The notes: generated by a model from the sequence alone, not told the origin. A DNA stretch of 64,000 bases from Agromyces sp. ISL-38 (GCF_018613935.1 NZ_JAGGPF010000002.1:150975-214974); one strand, 5' to 3'. Counted from the stretch's first letter, positions 8,216 to 17,290 are shown. Program-made: numbers and translations.

Positions 8216-10270
8216 CTAGAAGACGATTCCGCCGCCGGTCACGTAGATGGGATCCACGCCGAGCCTGATCGAGACACGCCCACTGACGGGGTCGATGCGC
8301 GAGCTGCGACCGAACTGGTCGACGACTGTCACGGCCCCGGTGGCCTTGGCGGTCACGGTGGTGGACGCCGTCGCCCACATGACGCGGAGTGCGCTGCCCG
8401 AGGCATCCGTGAACACGAGTGAATAGGCGCCCTGCGGCACGGGGTCGCGACGATCGAAGACGCGATCCTCGAGCTGGCGCGTGAGCACCGCCATCGTCGT
8501 GAATACGGGCTTCGGAGCGAGCACGCCGGACTGCGAGGCGGGATTGCGCACGAGCCCGAAGTTCGCCTCGGGATTCTGGGGGTCGTTCCAGTCATCGAGC
8601 AGGTCGTACACGAGGTACGCGTCGACGCCTTCGGCGAGCGCGAGCGAGGCGTCGCGCACGAGGTACCGGGCCTGCTGCAGCTCGCTCACTCCGCCGGCGG
8701 CCTCCCCCGTCGTGAAGTATCCGGTCTCGCCGAGCCACAGCGGCGTGTTCGCCGCGGCGGGGTACCCGGCCATGAGTCCGGTGATCTTCCGGATGACTGC
8801 GTCATTGTGTCCTTCGGGTGCTGCCGGTGCCCCGTAGTTGTGCACGCTGACCACGTCGACGAGATCGAGACCCCCGAGGGCGAAGAACTCGGCGAGCCAG
8901 TTGTACGACTCGTTGCTCGTCAGCCACATCGCGGTGTTGCCGGCGAGTGCGGGTCCGACGACACGCGCCCCCGGCGCGACCTCGTGCACGGCCTGCGACG
9001 CCGGCTGGAGGAGTTTCAGGTAGCACGCTGGTGTCTGGCCGCAGAGGCCGTTGCTGTAGGCGATGTTGAACTCGTTGTAGATCTGGTAGTCCACTCCGTC
9101 GCCGTAGCGCTCGGCGGCCGCTCGCAGGAAGTCCGTGTAGCCGGCGATCCCATCGGGGCTCGACGGCGTGCGGCCTGCGTCGTAGGGACCGTAGTACGCG
9201 ATGACGAGCGTGGGGCGCACGCCGCGTGCCTGGAGCCGCGCGACCTCGTCGTCCGTCGCGGCATCCCACGTGTACACGCCCGGCGACAGCTCGATGGCCT
9301 CCCAGCGCAGGTCGAGCCGGGCGGCGCCGAGTCCGAGCCCGGCGGCAGCAGCGTCTTCATGGACCCCCGGCTGAAGCGTCGGATGCATCGTCGTTCCGAA
9401 CCTGCTCGCGCTCGCGCCGAGCGCCTCGTCGAGTCCGTCGACGATCGTGAAGCTCGTCGATCGCGCGGCACCCGCCCCGGACAGGACGAGACGGTAGTAC
9501 CCGGGCCCGAGCGCGGCGAAGTCGAGTGTCGCGGCGCCGGTCGACGTGTCGGCAGTGCCGGCCTTCACGAGCACGCCGGCGGCGTCGCGCACCTCCCAGG
9601 CGACGCTGGGCGTCGGGGACGTGATCGGGATCCGGGCATCGCCGGGTGCGAAGAAGAGGTCGGACACCCCGAGCCCGATGAGGCTCTCGAAGGCCTCGAA
9701 CCCGCCGTTGGCAAGCACGGAAGCGCTCTGGCCGCGTGTCGTGATCGTGAAGTCGTCGAACCAGAACTGGCCGAGATCTTGAGCCTGCACTGCGATCGGC
9801 AGCACCGACTCGGAGGCGCCCGTCGTATAGCTCCAGCTGAGCTTCCGCCAGCCATAGGTGCCGGCGGGCAGATACTTCCGATCGTCGGGGCGGCCCGCGT
9901 AGAAGATCGAGCCGGCCTTGGTGCGCGCGCCGGAGGCCCGCACCCAGACGGTGAAGTCGTAGCGCGTGTTCGGCTTCACCGAGACACCCTGCGAGATCGC
10001 GCCGTAGACGCCCGCCTTGAGCGGCGAGGCATCGGTGATCCGCAGCGACGCGGCCCCACTGCGACGGACCGTGGTGTCGGCGAGGAAGCCGACGTCTGCG
10101 CCGCCTTCCGTCCATGAGCCCCATGACTCGAATGTCGACGACGTGCGCGCGGAGGCGGGTTGGCTCGCGACGAGCGCCAGCGTGCCTCCTCCCGCGAGGA
10201 GCGCGACGATCGAGGCGACGGCCACGAGGATGCGCCGGCGTCGACTGAAACGACCAATCGAGAATGGCAA
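8216..10270 (-). CDS. Secreted glycoside hydrolase, clan GH-A (GH39-like), with N-terminal CBM-like domain
   Basis: 684 residues from TTG 10270, chosen because GGAGG lies 8 nt upstream; GTG 10285 is an alternative. A basic N terminus and one hydrophobic segment (ILVAVASIVALLAGGG) give a signal peptide or anchor. Residues about 45-180 resemble a carbohydrate-binding CBM4/9-type module (SGAASLRIT, SVKPNTRYDFTVWVR, FWFDDFTI). Residues about 290-620 form a TIM-barrel hydrolase: the acid/base Glu in YQIYNEFN (about 399) and the nucleophile Glu in LWLGETGY (about 513). Family assignment to GH39 or relatives is from motifs only, and the substrate is unknown. It is divergent from an APC permease. Confidence 0.78.
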   Translation of the reverse strand: MPFSIGRFSRRRRILVAVASIVALLAGGGTLALVASQPASARTSSTFESWGSWTEGGADVGFLADTTVRRSGAASLRITDASPLKAGVYGAISQGVSVKPNTRYDFTVWVRASGARTKAGSIFYAGRPDDRKYLPAGTYGWRKLSWSYTTGASESVLPIAVQAQDLGQFWFDDFTITTRGQSASVLANGGFEAFESLIGLGVSDLFFAPGDARIPITSPTPSVAWEVRDAAGVLVKAGTADTSTGAATLDFAALGPGYYRLVLSGAGAARSTSFTIVDGLDEALGASASRFGTTMHPTLQPGVHEDAAAAGLGLGAARLDLRWEAIELSPGVYTWDAATDDEVARLQARGVRPTLVIAYYGPYDAGRTPSSPDGIAGYTDFLRAAAERYGDGVDYQIYNEFNIAYSNGLCGQTPACYLKLLQPASQAVHEVAPGARVVGPALAGNTAMWLTSNESYNWLAEFFALGGLDLVDVVSVHNYGAPAAPEGHNDAVIRKITGLMAGYPAAANTPLWLGETGYFTTGEAAGGVSELQQARYLVRDASLALAEGVDAYLVYDLLDDWNDPQNPEANFGLVRNPASQSGVLAPKPVFTTMAVLTRQLEDRVFDRRDPVPQGAYSLVFTDASGSALRVMWATASTTVTAKATGAVTVVDQFGRSSRIDPVSGRVSIRLGVDPIYVTGGGIVF

Positions 10271-10411
10271 GGAGGATGCCTCCACGCGAGATGGTACTCG
10301 CTGGCGTGGCTTGAGCGCTCGCCCCAATTCGGGTCGCTCCGATGGGAGCGCCGCAATTCGACCGCCGCAGCCGGGGACGCCACGGCGCGACAGCCGCGAT
10401 TCGCGCCGATG

Positions 10412-10417
10412 TACTAT
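10412..10417 (+). promoter_or_regulatory. -10 box for the APC permease
   Basis: TACTAT matches TANNNT and lies 9 nt before GTG 10427. This is slightly longer than the 6-nt spacing at other leaderless genes, so a very short leader or leaderless start is possible. Confidence 0.4.
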
Positions 10418-10426
10418 CGTGCGAGC

Positions 10427-11731
10427 GTGACCCAGCAGCCCGCCCTCGCCCGCCGCCTCGGACTCCGCGACGCCGTCGTGATCGGCCTCGCCGCGATGAT
10501 CGGCGCCGGCGTCTTCGCCGCCTTCGCCCCTGCCGCACACGTTGCCGGCGAGGGGCTCCTCATCGGGCTCGCGATCGCCGCCTTCGTGGCGTTCGCGAAC
10601 GCGAGCTCGACGGCCCAGCTCGCGGCACGCTACCCCGAGTCGGGCGGCGCCTACCGCTACGGTCGCGAGCGGCTCGGCGAATGGCCCGGCTTCTTCGCTG
10701 GGTGGAGCTTCGTCATCGGCAAGACGGCGAGCTGCGCGGCGATGGCGATCACGTTCGCCGCGTACCTCGCCCCGCCCGGCTGGGAGCGGCCGCTCGCGGC
10801 GGCCGCCGTGATCGTGCTCGCGGCCGTCAACCTTCGCGGTATCACCCGCACGGCGCGAGTCGCCACGGTCATCGTGATCGGCGTGCTCACGGTGCTCGTG
10901 CTCGTCGTGGTCGCCGGGTCGGCACCCGTGTTCCAGGACGGCGCGCCGTTCGGCGCGGGTGATCTCCTCGCCGAGGGGTGGCTCGGCATCCTGCAGTCCG
11001 CCGGGCTGCTGTTCTTCGCGTTCGCGGGCTACGCGCGCATCGCGACGCTCGGCGAGGAGGTGCGCGAACCGGCTCGCACGATCCCCAGGGCGATCGCGAT
11101 CTCGCTCGGGATCACGGTCGTCGTGTACGCCGCGATCGGCACGGTCGCACTCGCCTCGCTCGGCGCCGACGGGCTCGCGGCATCCGGCGCTCCGCTCGTC
11201 GACGTCGTCGCCGCCAACGGATGGAACTGGGCCGAGCCGCTCGTGCGCCTCGGCGCCGCGGCGGCGGCCCTCGGCGCGTTGCTCGCGCTCATCGCAGGGG
11301 TCGGTCGCACGAGTCTCGCGATGGCGCGCGACGGGGAGCTGCCACGAGCGCTCGCGGCGGTGCATCCGCGATTCCGGGTTCCCTACATCGCCGAGATCGC
11401 CGTGGCCGTCGTCATCGTCGTGGTCGTGCTCGCGGTCGACCTGCGCGGTGCGATCGGCTTCTCGTCGTTCGGCGTGCTGCTCTACTACTTCATCGCGAAC
11501 GCCGCGGCGATCACCCAGCCGCGCGCCGACCGTCGGGTGCCGCGCGCGCTCTCGGCAGCAGGGGCGATCGGATGCCTCGTGCTCGTCGTCACCCTGCCGC
11601 TCGTGTCGATCGTGGCGGGGGTCGCCGTGCTCGCCGTCGGCGTGGCATATCGACTCGTCTCGCGGACCATCCGCTCGCGTCGAGGTGTCGAACCGAGCGG
11701 ACCGGGCCGCCCGAGCGGACCCGTAGGCTGA
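10427..11731 (+). CDS. APC-superfamily amino acid permease
   Basis: 434 residues, about twelve membrane segments. The N-terminal GLRDAVVIGLAAMIGAGVFAA motif (in two overlapping parts) is the substrate and Na+/H+ site signature of the APC family, and YPESGGAYRYGRERLGEWPGF follows near residue 68. A GYARIATLGEEVREPARTIPRA block near 205-225 is the typical cytoplasmic loop. It probably imports or exchanges an amino acid or polyamine across the cytoplasmic membrane. GTG 10427 was chosen on promoter position; ATG 10409 is an alternative that overlaps the -10 box. The next gene starts 5 bp after its stop. Confidence 0.87.
   Translation: MTQQPALARRLGLRDAVVIGLAAMIGAGVFAAFAPAAHVAGEGLLIGLAIAAFVAFANASSTAQLAARYPESGGAYRYGRERLGEWPGFFAGWSFVIGKTASCAAMAITFAAYLAPPGWERPLAAAAVIVLAAVNLRGITRTARVATVIVIGVLTVLVLVVVAGSAPVFQDGAPFGAGDLLAEGWLGILQSAGLLFFAFAGYARIATLGEEVREPARTIPRAIAISLGITVVVYAAIGTVALASLGADGLAASGAPLVDVVAANGWNWAEPLVRLGAAAAALGALLALIAGVGRTSLAMARDGELPRALAAVHPRFRVPYIAEIAVAVVIVVVVLAVDLRGAIGFSSFGVLLYYFIANAAAITQPRADRRVPRALSAAGAIGCLVLVVTLPLVSIVAGVAVLAVGVAYRLVSRTIRSRRGVEPSGPGRPSGPVG
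11724..11729 (+). promoter_or_regulatory. -10 box of a leaderless transcript (gamma-carbonic anhydrase)
   Basis: TAGGCT followed by 6 nt and ATG 11736. The box lies inside the last codons of the permease gene, so the downstream gene can be transcribed separately. Confidence 0.5.
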
Positions 11732-11735
11732 CGGC

Positions 11736-12272
11736 ATGAGCGCCGACCCCTCCGCCCGCATCCTCGCCCTCGCGGGCATCACGGCCCCCGCCGTCGACGA
11801 GACCGCGTTCGTCGCGGCGGGCGCGGTCATCGTGGGCGACGTGCGCCTCGCCGCCGGGTCGAGCGTCTGGTACAACGCGGTGCTCCGCGCCGAAGCCGAG
11901 CCGATCGCGCTCGGCGAGGACTCGAACCTGCAAGATGCGGTCGTCTGCCACGTCGACGCGGGCTACCCGCTCACCATCGGCCGTGGCGTCTCGGTCGGGC
12001 ACGGCGCGGTGCTGCACGGCTGCACCGTCGAAGACGACTGCCTCATCGGCATGAGTGCGACCGTGCTGAACGGGGCCGTGATCGGCTCCGGCTCGCTCGT
12101 CGCTGCCGGCGCCGTCGTACTCGAGGGCACGGTCGTGCCGCCCGGCTCGCTCGTGGCCGGCGTGCCCGCAAAGGTGCGGCGGGAGCTCACCGACGACGAG
12201 CGGGCCGGCATCCGCCGGAATGCCGCCGCCTACCTGCGCCACGTCGGCGAGCACACCGCACCCGTCGACTGA
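11736..12272 (+). CDS. Gamma-carbonic anhydrase family protein
   Basis: 178 residues, the standard length of this left-handed beta-helix hexapeptide-repeat family (YrdA/PaaY/Cam-like). Repeats run from about residue 25 to 140, with VWYNAVLRAEAEPIALGEDSNLQDAVVCHVD (shown in part elsewhere) containing the first metal-site His and SVGHGAVLHGCTVED containing the further two. The family binds zinc or iron and several members are carbonic anhydrases, while others have lost activity. All three expected His ligands are present. Expressed either with the permease upstream or from its own leaderless promoter. Confidence 0.9.
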   Translation: MSADPSARILALAGITAPAVDETAFVAAGAVIVGDVRLAAGSSVWYNAVLRAEAEPIALGEDSNLQDAVVCHVDAGYPLTIGRGVSVGHGAVLHGCTVEDDCLIGMSATVLNGAVIGSGSLVAAGAVVLEGTVVPPGSLVAGVPAKVRRELTDDERAGIRRNAAAYLRHVGEHTAPVD

Positions 12273-12331
12273 CCGCGGGTGGAGCGGCCGCCATGCGGGC
12301 TCGGTCGTGCGCGCCCTCGACGGGGCGCCGC

Positions 12332-13651
12332 TCAGGCCGATTCGTCGGTGAACAGCCGGCGGATGCGCCGCATCCGTCGCACGACCCATCGCGAGGGAAC
12401 GGCCACCACGACCGAGAGGTACCCGGCCGGTGAGCGGTCGTATCCGCCCAGCATCCGCTTGCGCTCGAACGCCCTGCGGAGTGCGCCGCCCTGCAGGTTG
12501 TGCCGGCGTGCACGCAATGGAAGCGGCCGTTCAGCGCGCCCGGCGACGAGCTCGTCGAGCCGGCGGGCCCAGTCGTCGTGCTCGCGGCCGTGGAAGTAGT
12601 TGTCCGCGAGCCAGGCGGGGTCGGGATGCCGTCCGGCACCCGCGATGACCTCGTCGGCGCCGGCGAACAGGCCGCTGCCCTCGAAGACCGTGTTGATGAG
12701 CTTCGGGCCCACGCCGAACTCGTCGACGAGGAGCGCCGGCACGCCCGAGGCGATCGCCTCGAGCACCGCCGTCGAGCTCACGGTCACGAGTGCCGCGGCG
12801 CGCTCGACGTGATCGTGCATCGGGCCGTCGAGCACCACGAGATTCGGCGGGAGGGTGCCGCCGAGCTCATCGCGCACGGCCGGGTCGGCGAGGAGCTCTG
12901 CGAAGTCGAACGCCTCGGCGTGCGTCTGCGCCTCGCCCGCCCGCGCTCGCACCTTCACGATGACGCGACGCGCCGGGCGACGTCGCGCGGCGGCCGCAAG
13001 CCAGCCGAGGAGCTGGATGCGCTCTTCACGGGTCGCGGGCACCTTCGCCTGGGCCGCGAAGACGAGGTCGGTGCGTTCCTGCGCGCTCGAATCGACGGTG
13101 ACGCCCGAGTCGACCCCGACCCCGACCCCGACCGCGGCCATTGCCGAGGTGTGCGTGCGGAGGAACGGCAACGTCGCGAGCCCAAGGGCCACCGGCACGT
13201 CGAGCAGCGTGGCATTGCCGGTGAACTCGCGAACCTCTCGCCGGCTGTGCAACACGATGAGGTCGACCTGCTCGCGATACACGATCGCCTTCGGCTCGGC
13301 CGGGATGGTGAGGCCGGGGAATCCGCTCAGGAGCACCGGCCGATCGGGGCCGGCTGCGACGAGCGGCACGACGACGCGCACGAGCGGCCCCCGGAGCGAG
13401 AGCAGCACCGCGTCGGGTCGCCGCACGGCGATCAGGTCGGGCAGTTCGTCGAGCTCGACCGTGTGCACTGAGTCCGGCGAGAAGAGCGTGCCGGCGAGGG
13501 CATTGCGCAGCTGTCTGGCGCTCGGAAGCACCGGCGTGGCCAGCACGACGAGCTCGACCGACCACGGGTCGGCCGGAAGCTGCGAGGCGAGCGAAGCGCC
13601 CCACTTGACGTAGGAGTCGGAGTCCGCGACGACGAGGAGCGAGCGCCTCAC
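12332..13651 (-). CDS. DUF6716-type putative glycosyltransferase
   Basis: 439 residues from GTG 13651, which overlaps the neuB stop by 4 bp (GTGA). No signal peptide or membrane segment is seen. It looks like a GT-B enzyme: an N-terminal half with LLVVADSDSYVKWGASLASQL at the start, and a C-terminal half with VTVSSTAVLEAIASGVPALLVDEFG near residue 300, the donor-site pattern shared with polysialyl- and capsule-type transferases. The C-terminal end is basic. I recognise the family as the DUF6716 proteins found beside neuB in Microbacteriaceae. By context it probably transfers a nonulosonic acid to a surface glycan; that is inference. Confidence 0.72.
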   Translation of the reverse strand: MRRSLLVVADSDSYVKWGASLASQLPADPWSVELVVLATPVLPSARQLRNALAGTLFSPDSVHTVELDELPDLIAVRRPDAVLLSLRGPLVRVVVPLVAAGPDRPVLLSGFPGLTIPAEPKAIVYREQVDLIVLHSRREVREFTGNATLLDVPVALGLATLPFLRTHTSAMAAVGVGVGVDSGVTVDSSAQERTDLVFAAQAKVPATREERIQLLGWLAAAARRRPARRVIVKVRARAGEAQTHAEAFDFAELLADPAVRDELGGTLPPNLVVLDGPMHDHVERAAALVTVSSTAVLEAIASGVPALLVDEFGVGPKLINTVFEGSGLFAGADEVIAGAGRHPDPAWLADNYFHGREHDDWARRLDELVAGRAERPLPLRARRHNLQGGALRRAFERKRMLGGYDRSPAGYLSVVVAVPSRWVVRRMRRIRRLFTDESA

Positions 13652-14523
13652 AGTGCCGGCACCCGGCGGAGCTTCGCGCGCGGCGCCTCCTCGCCCGGGA
13701 AGACCCGCTTCACGCCGTCGCCCATCGCCTCGCCGATCACGCGGATGTCGCGCACGAGGTGCTCGAAGCCCAGCGGCTCGAGCGACGCCGCCTGGTCGGA
13801 GCCCCACATCGCCCGATCGAGGGTGATGTGCCGCTCGACCGCGACGGCACCGAGCGTGACCGCCGCGAGCGAGATCTGCAGGCCGCGCTCGTGCCCGGAG
13901 TAGCCGATCGGAACTCCGGGATAGCGCGAGCGGAGCGTCTCGATCGTGCGGAGGTTCGCCTCCTCGGGCGGCATCGGGTAGCTCGAGGTCGCGTGCATGA
14001 TGACGAGCCGGTCGGTGCCGAGCGTCTCGACGGCGCGGTCGATCTCGTCCAGCGTCGACATCCCCGTCGAGAGGATCACGGGCTTGCCGGTCTCGGCGAT
14101 CGCATCGAGCAGTGCCAGATCGGTGACCGAAGCCGAGGCGACTTTGTGCGCCACCACGTCGAGGTCTTCGAGGAACTCGACCGACGGGACATCCCACGGC
14201 GAGGCGAACCAGTCGATGCCGCTCCGCATCGCGTACGAGGCGATCTCGAGGTATTCCGACTGGCCGAACTCGACGCGACGACGGTAGTCGAGGTAGCTCA
14301 TCGTGCCCCACGGCGTCTCCCGCGGCACGTCGCGCATGTGCTCGGGGGTCGCGATCTCGGGCGTGCGCTTCTGGAACTTCACCGCTTGCGCCCCCGACTC
14401 GACGGCCACGTCGATGAGCCGTCGCGCGACGTCGACATCGCCGTTGTGATTCAGGCCGATCTCGCCGATGACGTAGACGGGCTGGCCGGGGCCGACCACG
14501 GAGCGGCCGACGCGTACAGTCAT
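13648..14523 (-). CDS. neuB: NeuB-family nonulosonic acid synthase, short form
   Basis: 291 residues from ATG 14523, which has GAGGGAG 6 nt upstream; an ATG at 14538 overlapping the neuA stop (ATGA) would add five residues. NeuB condenses PEP with an N-acylated hexosamine such as ManNAc to make a sialic-acid-like nine-carbon sugar. Diagnostic motifs are present: IGEIGLNHNGD near residue 20, AVKFQKRTPE near 48, KVASASVTDLALL, ILSTGMST near 160, HATSSYPMP near 185, and GYSGHERG near 215. The usual C-terminal SAF/antifreeze domain that caps the active site in dimers is missing: the protein ends about 50-60 residues earlier than typical NeuB. Confidence 0.88.
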   Translation of the reverse strand: MTVRVGRSVVGPGQPVYVIGEIGLNHNGDVDVARRLIDVAVESGAQAVKFQKRTPEIATPEHMRDVPRETPWGTMSYLDYRRRVEFGQSEYLEIASYAMRSGIDWFASPWDVPSVEFLEDLDVVAHKVASASVTDLALLDAIAETGKPVILSTGMSTLDEIDRAVETLGTDRLVIMHATSSYPMPPEEANLRTIETLRSRYPGVPIGYSGHERGLQISLAAVTLGAVAVERHITLDRAMWGSDQAASLEPLGFEHLVRDIRVIGEAMGDGVKRVFPGEEAPRAKLRRVPAL

Positions 14524-14534
14524 GTCGTTCTCCC

Positions 14535-15893
14535 TCATTCGGAATCGTGCGGGCGCGCGGGATCGAGCGCCGCCCGGGCGACGTGGGAGTCACGCGCCTC
14601 GAGGATCAGGTCGGCGAGCTCGCGCACGGCGCCGTGGCCGCCGGGCTGCGCGAGTACGTGGCGGGCCGCCGCAAGCGCCTCAGGCGCTGCATCCGGAACC
14701 GCGATCGGCCATCCGACGAGCTCGAGGGCAGGCAGGTCGCCGCGGTCGTTGCCGAGATAGGCGATGCGATCGAACCGGATGCCGCGGTCTTCGGCCCACG
14801 CGCGAAGCACTGCACCCTTGTCCGAGACGCCTTGGGCGCACTCGACGCCGAGCTTCTCGGCTCGGCGACCGACGACCGGATTCTCCTCGGCGGAGATGAT
14901 GAGCACGGGGATGCCGGCCGCACGAAGTCGGGCGATACCGTGCCCATCGCTGCGGCTGACCCGCACCGTCTCGCGCCCGAGCTGGTCGACCATGACCGTG
15001 TCGTCGGTGTGCACGCCGTCGAAGTCGGTGATGAGCGCGTCGACCTCGATGAGCGGTCGTCGCCACTCGACGGCGGAGCCTCGTCGGGATGCCGCGATCC
15101 CTCGGTCGACGTGCGACGCGAGCGCCCGCGCACGGTCGAGGTCGGCGATGCCGTCGATCTCGATGGCGTGGTCGGGGTGGACGGGCTGGATGCCGACCTG
15201 CCCGAAGAAGCGGTGCCCGGTGGCGCGGAAGCCGTCGGTGCGGAAGACGTAGAACGCGCCCGTCTCGAGGTACTCCGGCTGCCGGTCCTGGCGGCGGGGG
15301 CGGTGGGAGGCGTCGTGGTTCACGCCGACGGCGCCCACGCCCTCCGCGTCGTCGCGCCAGAGGAAGACATGCGACGGCGACGCCGCGAGCATGACGTCGT
15401 GCTCGCCCGACGCCACGCTCTCGATCGCCGCGTCGAGGTCGGCGGGGTCGATGAAGGGCGACGTCGCCTGGATGAAGACGGTGATCGCGCCCTGCTCGTG
15501 GTGCCGGTCGGAGCCAGGACGCGCAGCTTCCGAAAGCTCTTCGAGGGCGTGCATGAGGGCCGACTCGCTCGACGCCGCGCCGCCGGCGAGCTCAGCGGGC
15601 CGCGCGATGACCTCCGCGCCAGCGCTCCGGGCGGCGGCGGCGATCGCCTCGTCATCGGTCGTCACGACGACTCGGGCGATACGCGTCGCGGCGAGTGCGG
15701 CATGCACGGCTCGCGCGATGAGCGGCACACCGCCGACTCGAGCAACGTTCTTGCCCGGCAGGCCCTGCGAGCCGCCACGAGCCGGGATGATCGCGGTCGC
15801 GAGGGTCGTCGCGGCATCCGACGGCCTTACGGCGCCGACCGCTCCGACTGCAGCGACCGGCGCGGGCGGGGCGACGACGTCGATCTGGGCCAT
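14535..15893 (-). CDS. neuA: NeuA-type cytidylyltransferase fused to a KdsC-like HAD phosphatase
   Basis: 452 residues. Residues about 30-255 are a CMP-acylneuraminate cytidylyltransferase: AIIPARGGSQGLPGKNV near 35, FIQATSPFIDPADLDAAIE near 140 and EIDGIADLDRA near 245. Residues about 283-440 are a HAD phosphatase of the KdsC/NeuA C-terminal type: DFDGVHTDDTVMV with the nucleophile Asp, ISAEENPVV for motif II, and YLGNDRGDLPALELVG for motifs III/IV. One polypeptide would thus both dephosphorylate the 9-phosphate sugar (or a related product) and activate it with CTP. Starts after TAGCTT-N6, so likely leaderless. First gene of a three-gene overlapping operon. Confidence 0.88.
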   Translation of the reverse strand: MAQIDVVAPPAPVAAVGAVGAVRPSDAATTLATAIIPARGGSQGLPGKNVARVGGVPLIARAVHAALAATRIARVVVTTDDEAIAAAARSAGAEVIARPAELAGGAASSESALMHALEELSEAARPGSDRHHEQGAITVFIQATSPFIDPADLDAAIESVASGEHDVMLAASPSHVFLWRDDAEGVGAVGVNHDASHRPRRQDRQPEYLETGAFYVFRTDGFRATGHRFFGQVGIQPVHPDHAIEIDGIADLDRARALASHVDRGIAASRRGSAVEWRRPLIEVDALITDFDGVHTDDTVMVDQLGRETVRVSRSDGHGIARLRAAGIPVLIISAEENPVVGRRAEKLGVECAQGVSDKGAVLRAWAEDRGIRFDRIAYLGNDRGDLPALELVGWPIAVPDAAPEALAAARHVLAQPGGHGAVRELADLILEARDSHVARAALDPARPHDSE

Positions 15894-15899
15894 GGCGCG

Positions 15900-15905
15900 A
15901 AGCTA
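15900..15905 (-). promoter_or_regulatory. -10 box of the neuA-neuB-DUF6716 operon
   Basis: TAGCTT on the minus strand, 6 nt before ATG 15893. The arrangement implies a leaderless transcript. Confidence 0.5.
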
Positions 15906-15978
15906 CGCGCGCCAGGCAGCCGCCCGGTGCACGACTGGTGAACGCCGGGCGACCGCGAGGTCGACAACTGATCCCCGG

Positions 15979-17223
15979 TCAACCGCGGCGCAGCTGCTCG
16001 GCGTAGTCGTCGAGGACGCCCAATATCCCAGCGTGTTGCCAGACGCGGTTGCGGCGCATACCGGTGCGCTCCTCCAGGATTCCCGCGGCCGCGAGCTGCT
16101 GCAGGGCGCGCTGTGCGGTCACCTCGTTGAGGCCCACACGGGACACGAGGAAGCGCGCAGTGAGGATCGGCTGCGAGACCAGGCGTGGAAGCACCCGCCA
16201 CGCGGCCGCTTGGGGTCGGAGGTTCGACAGTTTCTCTTCGGCGATCGCCAGCTGCCGTGCGAGGTCATCGACCAATGTCATGCCGGATCGTGCAGCATAG
16301 CGGGATGCCCGCGTGAAGCTCTCGACGATGGGGCGCGCATCTCCCTCGCGGAAGGCAGTGAGCGCCGCGAAGTATGTCTCGGTCTCGCGCAGGAGTCCGG
16401 CCGACACCGGCGCCGTCGTATGACGCAGCGTGCCCTTGTTGTGCAGCAGCGCGTGCACGAGCGCACGACCCGTGCGGCCGTTGCCGTCGGCGAACGGATG
16501 AATCGTCTCGAACTGGGCGTGGCCCACAGCCGCCTGCACCAGTACCGGCAGGTCATCACGCCGGAGGAACTCGACGAGGTTCTTCATGGCGCCGGGCACG
16601 AGGTCGGCCTGCGGCGCGACGTGCCCTGCTCCTCGTGGGCTTGCCGCACTCGTGCCCACCCAGACGAGTTCGGAGCGGTAGCGCCCCGCATGCGACGCCC
16701 ATCCCGGATGCCGCGAGAGCAGTTCCGCGTGCATTTCCAGGATGCTCTGCTCGTCGAGCTGTTCTGCGAGTCGCAGTGCGGCCTCCATTGCGCGGACGTT
16801 CGCCACCACCAATCTCGCGTTCTCGCTTTGGGCCTCGTCGAGCTCGGCCAGCGCGAGCTGCCGAGCTCCTGCGGTGATCTGCTCGATCTGCGACGAGGAC
16901 GCACTTTCCGTGCGAAGCAGCACAGAACTCATCGGCCCGAGCGCCGGGCTCTGCGCACCGAGAGTGGCCGCGGCATGCGAGTCGAATTCGGCGAGCGCCT
17001 GCGCCGCCTCCTCGATGTCGGCCGTCAGGTCCGAGGGCAGCGCCGGCGCGTACTCCGTAATGGACGCCGGTATCGAGGACCGGTACGGTCCGGATCCGCG
17101 TGTGCGCTCCGCACGGGAATACGGGCCATCGGGGTTTACCGTCCAGATGTGCTGAGTCCATCCCACCGGCGGCACGGGGAGTGGCGTGGACTCGTCCACG
17201 GTTCGCTTCGCATCTGAAACCAT
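15979..17223 (-). CDS. Fic-domain protein with C-terminal winged helix
   Basis: 414 residues. The Fic catalytic motif HPFADGNGRTGR (about residues 240-251) is intact, with His for AMP transfer, Asn and both Arg, so it should transfer AMP or a related group from a nucleotide to a target protein. The N-terminal part holds the inhibitory-helix-like SSSQIEQ near residue 110; the usual (S/T)xxxE(G/N) has Q in the last place. A C-terminal winged helix (LNEVTAQRALQQLAAAGILEE, about 370-390) could bind DNA. Two palindromes lie upstream, the nearer 11 bp from the ATG, suggesting autoregulation. Targets are unknown. No antitoxin gene adjoins. Confidence 0.88.
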   Translation of the reverse strand: MVSDAKRTVDESTPLPVPPVGWTQHIWTVNPDGPYSRAERTRGSGPYRSSIPASITEYAPALPSDLTADIEEAAQALAEFDSHAAATLGAQSPALGPMSSVLLRTESASSSQIEQITAGARQLALAELDEAQSENARLVVANVRAMEAALRLAEQLDEQSILEMHAELLSRHPGWASHAGRYRSELVWVGTSAASPRGAGHVAPQADLVPGAMKNLVEFLRRDDLPVLVQAAVGHAQFETIHPFADGNGRTGRALVHALLHNKGTLRHTTAPVSAGLLRETETYFAALTAFREGDARPIVESFTRASRYAARSGMTLVDDLARQLAIAEEKLSNLRPQAAAWRVLPRLVSQPILTARFLVSRVGLNEVTAQRALQQLAAAGILEERTGMRRNRVWQHAGILGVLDDYAEQLRRG

Positions 17224-17233
17224 GCAGCCATCA

Positions 17234-17262
17234 TACTTACACTTTCTTCTAAAGTGTAAGTA
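17234..17262. promoter_or_regulatory. Perfect palindrome at the fic promoter
   Basis: TACTTACACTTT (17234-17245), a 5-nt spacer, then its perfect 12-bp complement at 17251-17262. It is AT-rich and overlaps the probable -10 box (TAAGTA on the minus strand), as expected for a repressor site. It shares TACTT-CA and TG-AAGTA ends with the palindrome at 17340-17374. Confidence 0.7.
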
Positions 17263-17290
17263 AGCAATCGTCCGACTACTTCACGCAGAG

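Noticed and set aside
8216..11875. A single 1219-codon open frame on the minus strand
   Set aside because: Only the part below about 10285 looks like protein. The rest is antisense to the APC permease, with Arg/Glu/Asp-rich composition typical of high-GC shadow frames.
15979..17223. Fic as part of a toxin-antitoxin pair
   Set aside because: No small antitoxin gene adjoins, and the protein carries its own inhibitory-like helix and winged helix.
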